Shown one piece after another: positions 44,994 to 57,624 of a stretch of DNA of 64,000 nucleotides. Location: positions 103,790,509 through 103,854,508 of the forward strand of contig OV884015.1 in the NCBI GenBank assembly GCA_930367205.1. The letters are read 5' to 3'. Below the pieces are notes generated by a model that saw only the letters and a program-made list of their open reading frames with translations, did no database searches and was not told the DNA's origin. Every line of letters begins with the position of its first letter. The first letter of the stretch is position 1. This DNA comes from Acanthosoma haemorrhoidale (Eukaryota; Arthropoda; Insecta; Hemiptera; Acanthosomatidae). The position numbers were made by a program, and so were the translations under genes.

Positions 44994-46832
44994 TTTATGA
45001 TCAGCACTATCTGCCACTGAAAAGCGTTTTTATGGTGCACTATCTCGTCCTCACCATACCTCTTCACACTACCTAGACAGATTGCTTTTCTATTTTCTCC
45101 GAACAATATACCCTTAAAACTAATTTCATTGTACTGAATAACAAGCTACTGTTATTTTATCTTTCTCCATTCGACATTACTACAAATTATATATTAAGCA
45201 GTGAGTTACACATTATCTACGCTCCAAAAAGGAAAAATTTATTTATTTCAATAGAATATTTATTAAAATAAAAAATGTTTAAATAATCTTTAATCCTGTG
45301 ATTGATCTACTTTATGCAGCGAGTTACACACATAACATTACAAATTACTGGTAATAGTGGAATCCATACCACAACAAAATTGACTATATAATCGTCAAAT
45401 AACTGAATGAAAGGATAACCTCTTCTTTCAGGCAAGCGATTCGTTTGTACATTGTACATTGTACATTGTACAGACGTCCACTAAAACACGTCAGTTTGTT
45501 TAAATGTATGGTTGTAGGTTGTAGGGCCAACATTTTCCTGACCCACCAACCTTTGGAACTATATTCCTATCAGTATTCATTGTTCATCAACTCTTCCAAT
45601 CATCAAATCTAGACTTTACCAGTTCCTTATCTCCTTCCAATAGAACAATTAAATTTTTCAACCATCCCAGCAACCTTCCACGCTCTTTTCCCCCTTGTAA
45701 TAATTCCTGTTTTCTTTATTGTTTGTCACCTCTATTCAATTTTGTAACAAACTTACTGTTTGTTCTTTGTAGCCATCTAACATTAGCCCCTTAAGCTTAT
45801 CAAATCTGTGTGATGTTATGTATACTTTTGCTCACTACACGAAGCCATGCCAAGTCCTAATTAAGGGGCGATTCTGACCCAGGGGAAAAAAAATTAAATA
45901 TTGATTAAAAAAAAACTTTTGGATTGAATGAAGGTTACTTCTCAACTGTAAAATAACGTTTTATTTTCTACATGTTTTTTTCCAAATAATCACTTGATCG
46001 ATAATACGCGGTCGGATTTTAGAAATTCGCCCACTTTTCTTTTTAGCGGTTTTTGAAATTTGAGGCGATTTATTTTTTGTCTTGCATAAGAACCGAATGG
46101 GCCGATTTTACGAAAAAAAATCTCTTCAATCCCCCTCTACCCGAAAATTGTTGCCTGGATTTTACTCGGAAGTTTTTTGCGCTGAAAAAAAAAGACAGGC
46201 AAATTTCAAGAACTTTCCAGTCAGTGATAATTTTTTTTACATAAATTATGAGCTATCTTTTATCGGAATCGGTCTGTCCTATTCACCTATTAATTCGTAT
46301 CATCCTCCTCATCGTATTGGAGCTGTATACGTATACACGCGGTCATTTTTTTTATCAACGAAGAAATCCAAAATTTATGCCAATTTAAACCAAAAAAACG
46401 CATTGAACAGAGTTTCAAATTGAGAAAAAAAGTCACAGTTCATGAATGCGTAACCTAATTTGCCTTTAATACTCACAATAAATCGTAAAGTTAGGGTTCT
46501 CTCTCTCTCTCTCTCCCTCTCTCTCTCTCCCCCCTCTCTCTCTTTCTCCCCCTCTCTCTCTCTCCCCCCTCTCTCTCTTTCTCCCCCTCTCTCTCTCTCT
46601 CTCTCCCTCCCTCTCCCTCTCTCTCCTTCTCTCTCCCTCCCTCTTCCTCTCTCTCCCTCCCTCCCTCTCTCTCTCCCTCCCTCTCCCTCTCTCTCCTTCT
46701 CCCTCCCTCCCCCCCCCTCTCTCTCTCTCTACCACTTCCTCTCCCTCCCTCCCTCCCTCTCCCCCTCTCTCTCTCTCTCTGTCTTAAAGAGGTGCTACCC
46801 TTGTATATTTACTTATTATGAATATGTGAGGG
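44994..46832. repeat. Long direct repeat, copy 2
   Basis: Body 44994-46495 is nearly identical to 39521-41019, offset 5473-5474 bp. It continues into a differently arranged CT tract (46496-46780) and the GTCTTAAAGAGGTGCTACCC tail. Both ends of this copy are flanked by the same tail, giving a tandem-like arrangement. Confidence 0.95.
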
Positions 46833-47633
46833 GTCGACATATAAGAACGCCCCCAACAAAAAAAAGAGAAAATAAGAATATTTTATAAATTTACAGCGAA
46901 ACAGAATATTGATATCAAATTCAAATAGCTAATTGCTCACTGAATCAATCGAAAGTATTATAAAAGAAAATAAATTTGATAAAACAGCCATAATAGGATG
47001 ATTTTCTGAGAAACAATGGAAGGGGCAAGAAAAGACTTCATAGTCATTAGTTTTGGATTTAAATGTATTTTTTTCCCGCATCAATCCTGTTTAAATAAAT
47101 ACATAATTGTCTTTATTCCCTGGCCGGAAAAATCGTTGTGTTAATCCGTGGATAACATTTTTTTTTTAGCTAGTCGTATTTTTTAGTTTTGAAATATTTT
47201 TGATTACTTAATGAGGACTTGTTTCAAAACCAACTTTCCATGAACAACAGAAAGGGATTAAGAAAGGAAACAAGGAAGAGAGGAGTGATCATTATAATAA
47301 GCTCTGGAAAAGAAATGGAAACACGAGACAGTCTCCTTTTAGTCTAATGTAAAGAAAACTAATGGACTATAATGACCCTTGTTGTTGGCCTGTCTTTAGT
47401 AAAGAAATATTAACTATACGTACAGATAATTAATAAACGTTATTTAATGCGTGACAGGTAAAAATGTTTAAAGCTGTAAAGGCTTCCACAAGAACCGGGC
47501 AGAGATCTATGAATAATTGTGACATATAAGCAATACAATAAGGGAGAAATTTAGCGGGTATTTTTCCCACCGAAATACAATCTAGTATTTACTGGGCTTA
47601 AATATGGCCTTAAATACCCTGGGGGCATATTTA
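46833..47633. other. Intergenic, no feature recognised
   Basis: AT-rich, no supported frame. Starts just after the repeat tail at GGGGTCGACATATAAG. Confidence 0.45.
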
Positions 47634-48875
47634 TACTGCCCCACAAAAAAAAGTGGCACGTGGAGAAAAATTCGTTATAAAAGTTATTAAAAAAATAACT
47701 TGTGAAGAGAAGTGACTTGTTTTCTATCCAAAAAAGGTCTTTGTTTATCTTATTTAATCCTTTATGTTATTGGATAATCAAAAAATAAAACTTTTAGCTT
47801 CATTGTTCTTCATTCCCTATTGTGATTTCTTGTATAACTAATCTCTAATATTGAAAAAATGGCTTTGACGGTCGAGGAGGTACAGTAGCCCGTGATGTTG
47901 CTTTAGTGAAATACAGTCGAGGCCAAAAATATGCAGACCGTGCGACTTGGGTTCACCTGAAACTACTGTTAGGAGAGCAATTACACGTTACCGAGAGGCA
48001 GGCTTGTGCAATCGCAGACCCACGAGTGACAGAGTGATGAGATGACCGGTTTACAGTACTTCCAACACTTCGGAATCGGTTTACGATAGCTCGACTTCTT
48101 CGTAGAACTCGGGGAGTAGCTCTTTGTGACGAAACTGTTAGAAGACGACAAACTGGAGCAAATTTAGACTCTCTGGGTTCAGCAACAGAGGCATTGACCA
48201 GAGAACCTCGTAGATCTCGTTTGAAATTTGCTCGGGAACACTTTGAGTGGACTAAAAACGAATGGAGCAGCAGGCTGGTTTCAGATGCGCCCAGTGTAAG
48301 GTCACTCGGACAGTTCAGTGATGGTCAGGGGTGGAATTTTCCTGACGGCGAAAAGAGAGATCCAAGTGTTCCGGAGGTCTTCCCTTAATGCCTGTTTGAA
48401 TGCGAGGGAGTACATGATCCCTTTTGCACCATTCATTTCATTTTCCTCCTGGATAACGCACGACCACACGTCGGAAGGTTTGTTTTGCAATACTTCAATG
48501 ATGTAGGTATTTGAAGTTGCCACCTCGTACAGATTTAAATCCTATGGAGTACACGTGGGCCGAACTTGGCAGAACCGTAAGACGGTATTGACATCAGAGG
48601 ATGTGCAGGAATCTTGATAAGCACGCGGCGAAGACTTGAGGCTGTGATTCAAGCTAGTGGAGGAATTATCCGGTACTTGTTTTTTTCGTGATCAGACATT
48701 TATGTGTAATTTTTTAAAGTATTTATTGAATTTTTCCTTCATGTTTATAGACCCTTATCCCTGGAAACTTTTAATATCAATTAAAATTTAAAAAAAAATT
48801 GAAAGATGAAATAATTTTATCAGGAAGCAAATATTTGAACTTTGATAAGTGCGCCATTTTTTTCGTGGACCAGTG
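47634..48875 (+). mobile_element. Decayed Tc1-like transposon with terminal inverted repeats
   Basis: The left end TACTGCCCCACAAAAAAAAG pairs imperfectly with the reverse complement of the right end (CACTGGTCCACGAAAAAAAT), and both sides are flanked by TA, the Tc1 target. At 1242 bp it is close to full length. Transposase pieces appear in different frames: AITRYREAGLCNRRP, LTREPRRSRLKFAREHFEWT (48194-48260), DNARPH and LNPMEYTWAELGR. Multiple stops and indels make it inactive. TIR differences suggest considerable age. Confidence 0.85.
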
Positions 48876-49500
48876 TAGTTATAAATCTAAAAATAAAACA
48901 TTACTTAAGATAAATAGTGCATACAATAAACCCTACAGATCCTTGCCATACAAATGTTACTTTGCGAACTGAGATAGGTTAGAATAAAATTACTTTCTAA
49001 TATGAATATAAATCTCTGGAAGGTGTTAAATTAATTTGTGAGATATTTTCGTTCAGAATTACAAAGTGGACATGTCCGTTGGGGGTTTTTATTACTTAAG
49101 TACCTCCCACAGGTTTTGAAATGATACGAATTGTGTTCGACGTTCGACCCCACGGCATTTCAGATGGATATCCTTGTCAAGTCTCGGTAAAACACTATTA
49201 TAAGGAAGGTAAGAATAAAATAAAAACGGCTGAGGAAACGAGAAGACAGCTGATATAATAGACAGAACAAGGTGAACCCCCCCCCCTCAGACTTTAGAAA
49301 GTCTATTAGCGAGGAGAAATGGAACCGTCTATCGCAGACATGGAGGGTGAGTTATATATTTCTTGAGATATTATCAGCACAAGTCAGTTATCAAGTCTAT
49401 CACATGCGCCGATAGAACCGTCGTCATTGGACTGACCTAGACCCAGTTACACTGGGTTGTCGATGTACCACCGTCTTTGCTCTTGTTCCCAGTCATCCAC
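48876..49500. other. Intergenic, no feature recognised
   Basis: Contains a C8-C9 run near 49278 and a GC-richer portion from 49260. Possibly the left part of the adjacent LTR-related element, but this cannot be shown. Confidence 0.35.
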
Positions 49501-49502
49501 TT

Positions 49503-50385
49503 CAGAGGGTGTAGCGACCGCTAACTACATAAGATAAATCACCCTATACTCTATTGTATATATATTGTAAACAAATGTAAATAACATGAACAAAATATAA
49601 ATCATTGTAAATATGTTAAACAATAAAACATGCTGCCTGGGCCTAACTAGTTACATGAGATGGGACACCAGCTGTCAGTAGCCAGGTATATGGATGGGCC
49701 CAAACAGCCGGCAAACCCTTCCAGCCTCTGCCAGGGAACAAAGGAAACCCACATCATTGGCCACTACAATGACGATGCTTGTTGGTGGACAGGGCTAGCT
49801 GGGTATTTAAGCCGGTGGTTTGGCCCCTGTAAATCATTCTCCTATCAACTACCGGCCCGTGGCTCCAGCTTGAAACTCTGAACTTGACTGTTCTTTGTGA
49901 AAAACCTCAGCATCTCTTCTCTCCTAACCTCGCTATGTTTTAGTCCAGCCTTGTCAGACCCCACACCTTCCTAGTGGGAATCTCTGTCTTCGTCTCGCTA
50001 AAATCTTGCACTTCCTTGGGAGAGACCTCTCCCTAGTGGACAACGGTTGTCGCGGCCCTGCAAACTTACCAAGCAGTGTCTCCCGTGACAATTCAGTCTG
50101 CCTCTCTCTGGTTCACACTCACCTTTGGGATCCGGACGGATTTCGCCTACCCTCAGATACCGAGTGTGAATTCGTACACACAAACTACCTAACTACCTAC
50201 CCTATACCTCTTCTCATGAACATAGTGCATTGTCGGGGCACATACCTATCAAAAAATGGAGTCAGATAGTAACGCCGTCATGAAACGATTGTCCAGGTTA
50301 TAAACTCAAACAACCCTCACTTGTTACCAGGGCTAGGGTGACCAGGCGCCGCCCTAGTGACGACCCGACAGAGGGACTGTCGTCT
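49503..50385 (+). mobile_element. LTR-like copy A with ~60 bp of adjoining internal sequence
   Basis: Starts TGTAGCGACCGCTAACTA and follows the layout of copies B and C: an AT-rich start, a central CTCT-rich part, then GTCGGGGCACATACC and AATGGAGTCAGATA near 50235-50270. After the end, ACTTGTTACCAGGGCTAGGG and CCCTAGTGACGACCC match the sequence beside copy C, suggesting a shared internal leader. Diverged from B and C. No gag or pol frame follows. Confidence 0.65.
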
Positions 50386-50980
50386 GATTCCTGGTTTATG
50401 TAGATATGTTTCCTTTGGGACAGTCGACAAGAATTTTTCTTTTGATAATGTTTATTTAAGGTCACATCAGTGACAATAACTGAATCGGTATGCTGAGAAA
50501 CCCAATAGGTCACTTTTTGGGGATATCTAAACTTTGGCAGGTTTTGGGAGAATAACCCACGAGTCACACGGATTTTCCCTGTTTTGTAATGGAGGTTAGT
50601 TATCATTTAGTCGATGAACTCGAGTTAAGCTTAGGGATTGCGCACTTCGGCCCGGTCCGCAGCTCGTAGTTTTCGGAAACCGTGACACGGTTAAAAGACA
50701 TTTTCTCAACGTTTCTTTTCACTCCTCAAGTAAAATAAAGGGGTTGATAAGTCTATAAGAGAAAAAACGGCCGATCTCGAAAAAATCAAACGGTTTCTGC
50801 CGGATGACAAACACATTCAAAAGTTTTACTCCGATATTTTCCTGTGAAAGGGATAAAAACCCAGCAGCAGACTAATCTAGTCTCAATGTAATTTTACAAT
50901 TATAATTTGTTTGCTTTTATTTAATTTTTTAAACAATTTTATTATAAATAAACACCTTTTTTTAAAATGTTTATTGGAAA
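50386..50980. other. Continuation of copy A internal region or unrelated; nothing recognised
   Basis: A 102-codon minus frame (50298-50606) resembles no family I know. Confidence 0.3.
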
Positions 50981-50984
50981 TTGT

Positions 50985-51305
50985 TATTTTAATTATTTCC
51001 GTTAAGTTAATTGATTTGAAAAACCCTAAAAGTCAAGTAAATTTAAATACCATAATGACTCGTATTGTCTTAATTTGTAACATAATAGGTTCAGAGCCAG
51101 TCACATTTTAATTATCAATCTTTTTTACATATTTATTATTTTCCTTATTTCCGTTAAGTTAATTGATTTGAGAAATCCTAAAAGTCAAGCAAATTTCAAT
51201 GTAAATTTAAATCTCAATTTTGACTCGTATTGTCTTAATTGGTAACATAATAGATTCAGAGTCAGCCACATTTTAATTATCCGTATTTTTTTTTTACATA
51301 TTTAT
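50985..51305. repeat. Two-copy tandem repeat, ~155 bp
   Basis: Copies at 50985-51130 and 51143-51305 share TTCCGTTAAGTTAATTGATT, CCTAAAAGTCAAG, GACTCGTATTGTCTTAATT and ACATTTTAATTATC, with small indels. Confidence 0.9.
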
Positions 51306-51421
51306 TAGTTTTTTTTTAGCCACAGTAGGCAAATCAAATATCTCGTGAAGTTCACTGTTGCTCCGCTGCTTGAATGGCCAACTGCAAGCAAATTGATCCC
51401 ACACTTGCTGGCAAAAAACAA

Positions 51422-52149
51422 TATTTTTTTTTTTTTTCTCTAAGCTCTCTAGTTAGAAATTCAGGATGAGGGAAAAATATAGAATATTTAGGTTAATCGG
51501 CTCCTAGGAGTACCTGCTTGAAGGTGGTGTGAGAGGATTAAGGGGTGTGGGAATCCTCGGTAGAGGTTGGTTGTTTCGGTACAGTGGTGAGAGTCCACTG
51601 GTGGCTGGGCCTAGGGTCTCTCTAGGCATGTAGTGTATTCTTATTTAGTCTGATTTCAGTGATGGGTGCCCCTTAGAGGCTTGTTGTTGGTGGGCCTAGT
51701 GCCGTGATGTCCACCATTTCCTCTGCTTTACTCGATCTTGTGAGTTGCCATCGTGCCGGTAGCGGTTGTGGTGTCATGTCTTTGAATAGAGGGTTTAGAC
51801 TGCGTTTCATCGAGTAGAAAAACTTGATGTGTCTTCTTTTGATGACGTTGGTGATGGTGGGGAGCTGGAACTTTTCGTGTATGTCGGAAGCCTTCATTTC
51901 ACGAAGGGGGGTATGCCAGAGTGCCGTTCGCAGGATCTTGTTCTGGAAGCTCTGGAGTCGAGTTATGGTGCTGGCATGTAGGAATCTAAAGAGTGGTGTC
52001 CCAAACAGTAGAGCTGGCCTCAGGACGCTCTTGTATATTAACAGTTTCAGCCGAAGGGATATGGCCTGGCTCGTGATGAGATACTGGAGAGAGTAGTAAG
52101 TCCTATGTACTCGTTTCAATTTCTTCTGCAGGTGTGTGCCGAACGTCAT
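51422..52149 (-). mobile_element. 5'-truncated Jockey-type LINE with poly(A) tail
   Basis: A clean 158-codon frame (51673-52149) ends a reverse transcriptase ORF: QKKLKRVHRTYYSLQYLI, LLIYKSVLRPALLFGTPLF, LQSFQNKILRTALWHTPLRE, RRHIKFFYSMKRSLNPLF. It is followed by a ~230-bp 3' UTR and an A14 tail (51427-51440). It is the best preserved LINE piece here and belongs to a different subfamily from the 30485 copy. The start of the frame marks the truncation point, not a real start codon. Confidence 0.9.
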
Positions 52150-52154
52150 ATTTA

Positions 52155-52275
52155 TTAGTAATTATTATTTTCCTTTTTAGAGACACAGAGGCGTCTGTGT
52201 AATAGGGAAGATGGTTTATAAATCGGTCGTTGAAGATTTCTTGTAGGTGAATTTGGAATATGGTTGTTATAGGAG
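52155..52275 (-). pseudogene. Possible LINE RNase H start fragment
   Basis: Minus frame PITTIFQIHLQEIFNDRF followed by HLPYYTDASVSLKR resembles the beginning of the RNase H domain in LINE ORF2 (the YTDAS/YTDGS motif with the first catalytic D). It lies upstream of an RT C-terminus, not downstream, so it must come from another insertion. Confidence 0.5.
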
Positions 52276-52309
52276 CATACCTCAGTGATCACCTGAGTGA
52301 ATACAGTTT

Positions 52310-54570
52310 ACTGTCCTGATATCATTGAGCTGTAGAGAACGACCGAAATGTACACGGGGACAAACAGGGAAATTTAACTACATTTAACGTACCGAATTTA
52401 ATGTACATTATTTATTTAGTATTAAAGGTAGCTAATAGAGAATCTAGAACCGACTCGCCTAGCTTCTCTAAAGTTGACGACCCTACAGAAGGTTGGACAC
52501 TGTCTGGACAGTGTGTTCCAGCTCGGTGGGTGGCTGATTAAACGGGTCGTTGAACGGCCGTGTGTCTGCAGTTTCCACCCCACAACCTAAGACTGAACAC
52601 CAACCATTCTCACCCGCCCTTTTCACACAAGACCCAGAAATCAGTTTACAACAAATTGGAAAAACATAGGTTTGTATCCGAATTTCATAGTTTTATGTTA
52701 TTATAAGGTTGTATTGTATATTTTTAAGTTTATTTTAACAAATTTGTGTTTTGTGAGGGGTAATGTAAAATAACACAAACAGGAGTTCACACTGATAAAA
52801 CTTAATGGTACTCCATGCTATTGAGAGGTATCACAATTTACCATCTTTGACCTTGATAGCGCTACGTTTCGAGATTGACCTCTACATATTGATGCTAACA
52901 TCATCAATAAAACTCATGCTTACGAAGTATAAATCTACCAGATTACACGGTTTGTAGCGATGAATATTCCAGTTTTTTTTATTTAGAACAAAGGGCTCGA
53001 TTTAAACGACAAACTTTGAAGAAAAGTCTAAAGCTGCTAAACAGGCAATCAAAACTGCATGTGACACATAAAATTAGTGAATATGACGACTAAATTTCAC
53101 ATCTGGAGCATAGATTTAAGCCACAGCCAAAAAATTTAACGTCTCTCGTCACTTCATAAGTAATTTATATATTTTTCACACCTCACTGTGCTGGAAAACA
53201 TTAAACGTTCCTAGGCATACTAAGTGCAAACATAAGGAATGGAATTACATACCTACCTCATGGGCGAAGGCATCTCTTCTAATATCCCGTCAGTCTCCTA
53301 CAATTACAATACTTTTCCCAACGGTTATCTGGACGCAGAGGCAAGGAAGACACTAACCAGCTACGAAGTATGAAAGCACATCAAGCCAGTAACATTTTGG
53401 GGCATCCACCCCAATGAGATCGTTTAATTTTAGTTTTCTTTTCTTTATGTATGTAATGTAAATGTATGTAAATATGTTTAACCATCTCAAGATAAACATT
53501 CATCCATTAGTTATTAATTTAATTTATTTACTCTTCTCATTGACTACAGAATATCACATCGTATCCCTCCAGGCAAAACTTTCATCATAAAACAGAGGGA
53601 TGAGAGAAGCCCTTATAGCTAGAAAATGCATGGTTTTAATTAACACTTTTACTTAAAGCATTGTCTTAACGTTAGGGTTTGCTGTTATTATTGTATTTTT
53701 GAAATTTCAGTGGTAAAGGTTTTTAACTAAGTCTTTCTGACCGTAAGACAAAAGGTCTTTTTTATCTAAGTAAATACATTTCGGATCGTTGGATTTGACC
53801 TTCTATACATAATTATTCATAAGTGTATAATAAAATGCGTTTTCAAATTTAGGATTTAGTATAGATAAATAAGTAATTGGAAAGAAAACAAAGTTAATAG
53901 ATGTTATTTGTGTACCGTGAATAGAACTGTATGGAATGCAATTGATAAGACACGGGTGTAGTACTGTCGACAAGGCAGAGACAATATTGTGTGTCTAAAA
54001 ATATATGGAGTCGTTAAGATGAAACGGGCTGGAGTGTTTCCAGGGCTGTCGTAGCAAACAAGGAAGGTTGTATACCAGGACAGTCTTGCAATAGATAATA
54101 CCGATATATATTTATATTTATATATCTCCTTAAATATAATGAGTTACGAACTACATAGGTATATTACTGTATTTCAGCAAGTACCTAGCTGTCAACAATA
54201 GGATTTTTTTTTTTTTTTTAACATGATTATTTTTTTGGTAATTAACTCAAAATTGTTACCAAAATTCGATTGAGGCTACATCGTCATGTATTCAATTTAA
54301 ATTAAAAAGATTTATTTTTCGGTGGAATTATCACATCGTGGCTAAATTTCCTACTTTTTTTTCTCTCTAAACCAAAATAGATTATCTAGCAATGAGTGAC
54401 TCATTCTTAGAGTTTCTTTGATTTGTCCTGTGTCTTGTGGCATTAGGCGTCCCCTGTTAATGTTCTTATTGTGACCAGACGGTGAGCCCCATAACCGAGT
54501 CCATTTGCAATGTTATTAAGTTTTAACCACAAAAAGACTGTTAGTATCTTAAAGTCAATAACTGCTTGAA
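52310..54570. other. Intergenic, no feature recognised
   Basis: About 2.3 kb without a supported gene or named repeat. Slightly GC-richer patches at 52450-52640 and 53200-53420 could be unrecognised repeats. Confidence 0.4.
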
Positions 54571-54578
54571 ATGTACGT

Positions 54579-55373
54579 GTAGCGAAGCGCTAACTATATA
54601 TGTAAATTACCCTACACTCTGGTTGATAATGTATTATAATAGAAATGCAAATCTCTGTAACTTCTGGTAATAAATCATAGAGGGATCGGCAGAGATAAAA
54701 ACAAGTAACAGAGGATCGAGGGTACGGCAATAAGCCTAAGAGAATTAGCCACCTGACTGCCATAAAACCTAGGGCAAGGACACTTACCCCTATTAGAATA
54801 GACTTTCAGTCACGTTCCCGCGGTCATAAAATCATGCTAGGAACAGCTTAGTCACGTAACTCGGGAGGCGGGACATCATAAAGCACACCCTTTTGGACCA
54901 ATGGGATAATAAAACAGACCACCTACAGACAGACTCCGCCTTCCACGAGGGAGGGGGGTTACAATATTTATATCGGTAAGATTCGCCCTGAAGGAACACT
55001 ATGTTTCTTAGTCTCCATAGCCACACTACTTGACTTTACACCAGGGCCACTTGGCCCTGGTAGGCTCACTCTTCACTCTTCTCCAGTCTCTGCATCTCGA
55101 AAGTCGCGATCCTCCCGGGCCCCGGGAGTAAGCCCACTCAGCCTTCCGCTAATCTACTCTCGCTAAGCCACACCTCTACGACGGCACCTTGCCTCACAGC
55201 CTCTAGCAGACCTCTGACGACTTGTACCTATTACTCTGAAAACTGGTCTTATTCTTTATGAACCTCTGAACCTCATCCTGAACACAGTGTATTGTCGGGA
55301 CACATCCCTATCAATAAATGGAGTCAGATATTAACGCCTACATGGAACATGGTCCATGTTATTAACTACAACA
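54579..55373 (+). mobile_element. LTR-like copy B (solo-LTR-like)
   Basis: Starts TGTAGCGAAGCGCTAAC and ends near CTACAACA, giving short inverted TGT/ACA ends. A TATA-like ATATTTATAT is at 54964-54973 and AATAAA at 55313-55318. The last ~100 bp (GTCGGGACACATCCCTATCA, ATTAACGCCTACATGGAAC) are nearly identical to copy C. No internal genes adjoin it. Confidence 0.7.
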
Positions 55374-55375
55374 AT

Positions 55376-55445
55376 CCACCTTTTCCGACAATTGTTGACC
55401 TCCGACAATTGTTCACCCTATACCGACAATTGATGACCCTCGACG
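55376..55445. repeat. Three spaced copies of CCGACAATTG
   Basis: CCGACAATTG occurs at about 55385, 55402 and 55421, each followed by a TTGACC, TTCACC or ATGACC word. Directly follows LTR-like copy B. Confidence 0.75.
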
Positions 55446-56525
55446 TGTACAAGAAGCTTTTCCGACAGTACGCAATGCAGTACAAGGAGAAATCCACATT
55501 GGAAAATTTTAATCAATTTAAAGAATCATTTTAAAAATAATTACCCAAGGGGTTCAGAAAAAAAAAAAAGGTTCATGTTAGAGACATGACAAAAAAATAG
55601 GTACTATATTTCCCCCCACTTTCGTGGCTTCGTCCCAAGCTGGCTTGACGTGGATGAGATGACTCTTGGGTGAATGTGGATATCTTTTGTGAACGAAAGG
55701 TGGACAAAATAATCTATCCCTATTAAATATATATAGTTATTTATTTTTTTATTAATTTCCGAAGTATTACAAATAACGAAAGGGCTGAAAGTGTTCAAGT
55801 GATCAACCGTCGCCATGACACCCTTCGGAGCGTGGGTTCTACAATAACTAAGTGAGTGGTGGCTGGTGTTTAATTAATTTAACCCTTATAGTTATAGAAG
55901 TATAACCCAGGCCCCAATTAAATATCGCAATGGATATCAGGAGCCTAAATATCGCTTGAGCAAGCTTATAGCTAAACACTGTGAGCCTAAGCCCTGCTAA
56001 AAGGTTACATGGAGCGTACAAGAGACAGAACGAGCTCTGCTTATTGATTCGGCCCTATCTTGTACAAGTTGCCTATTAGTCTGCCTGTTTGCCTTAATGG
56101 GGTCTCACCTACCATATGTCCACTTATGCAGAACAACAGAGGGTGGTGCACGCGGAGTATCGTGTTCAAGGCATTACAATTCACGCTCCATCATACAACA
56201 ACAAACAATTACAGTTGTAACATGTGAACTAATATTAAATAAAAAATATAAACAAATATTAGTACTTTAGCTTCTCTGTGATAGTTTATAGTCACCTAAA
56301 TGTTTTTGTTTTTTTCCTCAACTATCGCTGCATTTGAAAACTTCATGTTAACATACAGGCCAAGGGAAATACTAAGCGAAACATTATCCCGAAAAGACGT
56401 CACAGGTGTTCCAGAATGTCCTGTATGATGAAAGAGATAAGAAAAAAAAACAAAGGAACATCCGTGAAAAAACCCGAATAGTAAAGGTTTTGAAAAGTTC
56501 AAAAAGCACATAATTGGGTGGTAAA
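55446..56525. other. Intergenic, no feature recognised
   Basis: No supported coding region. The 56000-56200 part is GC-richer without a recognised identity. Confidence 0.4.
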
Positions 56526-56529
56526 CTGC

Positions 56530-56960
56530 TATTCTCAATACCAGTGAGCTTCACGACATCTTTGAGCTGCCTATGGTGGATGAATTCATCAAACGTAGAC
56601 ACATCAAATTTTTTGACTCCCTACAATACTTGACAATCCCTGTGTTTAACACGATAGCCCCCGCTCCGTTCCCCCATCGATGGCAGGACGCTGTCGTGGC
56701 TGGAACGCTTCAGTCTTAGGTTCTAGGTTTAGGTTTTAGTGTTTTCCATGGTTGTGAGCTGAAGGTGAGCCTCATCACCTAGTGAGTGTATGTGTATTGG
56801 ACTTATTAACAACAATCAGAAAGTATTATATTTTATGCACTCCTTCGAATGCATCTGCGAATGCAGCACGAGGAGACAGCTGTAATTCCAAATTTATTTA
56901 TTTATTTTTTGTCATTGTATATCTATTATCAATAAAGAGGTTTTGAAAGAAAAAAAACAA
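56530..56960 (+). mobile_element. Jockey-type LINE 3' end
   Basis: Decayed plus-strand RT tail (RRHIKFFDSLQYL-like) with CCTGTGTTTAACACGATAGC and GAAGGTGAGCCTCATCACCT, matching copies at 30660, 43760 and 60820. Ends in an AATAAAG signal and an A-rich tail (56948-56980). Confidence 0.82.
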
Positions 56961-56974
56961 AAAAAACAAAACAA

Positions 56975-57600
56975 AAAACTATTCTCAATATTGGAGACTA
57001 AATAAACTAAATATCTGATTGTGGAAATCAGATTTGACTAGGCTACCGTTGGCTTTCGTCCGGTTAATATTTAGTGAAGAAATCACTGAATTGACAGTTG
57101 GTTGATTTTAAATTATTTATTTTTCATCATTTCATTCATACTAAAATTAATATTTTTCATTAAAACATTCTTGATAAAATATATTGTGCATAGATCTATT
57201 TGACGCTATTCAATTCCATTTTGACCACCGAGTTAATTTATTAAAGGAAATTATTCTGGGATTAGATTTAATTGGCACAAATAATAAATTAACAGACTAT
57301 TTCTAGCGAAGTATGATTTTGTACAACTTAACGCTAATGCAATACGCTCAGGATTTGATAGAGGAATCAAATCTGTCCGTATTTGAATAGTTAGGTGGCA
57401 TCCCTATTTGATTAAATGTTCTAATGATTCAACTAGAGCGTAAAAGCGAGGCCATATAAAAGGATATATGTATCCTTAGAAAAGATCCTCATTCATCCTT
57501 CATCCTTTATATATATCCTTACAGTTTTATGTATTCGGATACAGTTAATATATCAGATATAATAGTGTATTGGTATTAATCAAGTATACAAAGTCGAATA
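56975..57600. other. Intergenic, no feature recognised
   Basis: AT-rich. TATCCTT-type words recur at 57465-57525 (ATATATCCTT). No gene. Confidence 0.4.
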
Positions 57601-57624
57601 AACACCCTCATGTAATAAACGCGC

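Noticed and set aside
39521..46495. The two 1.5-kb direct repeats as LTRs of one retrotransposon
   Set aside because: No TG/CA termini, no primer-binding or polypurine site, and the 3.6-kb spacer holds unrelated LINE and Tigger fragments in both orientations.
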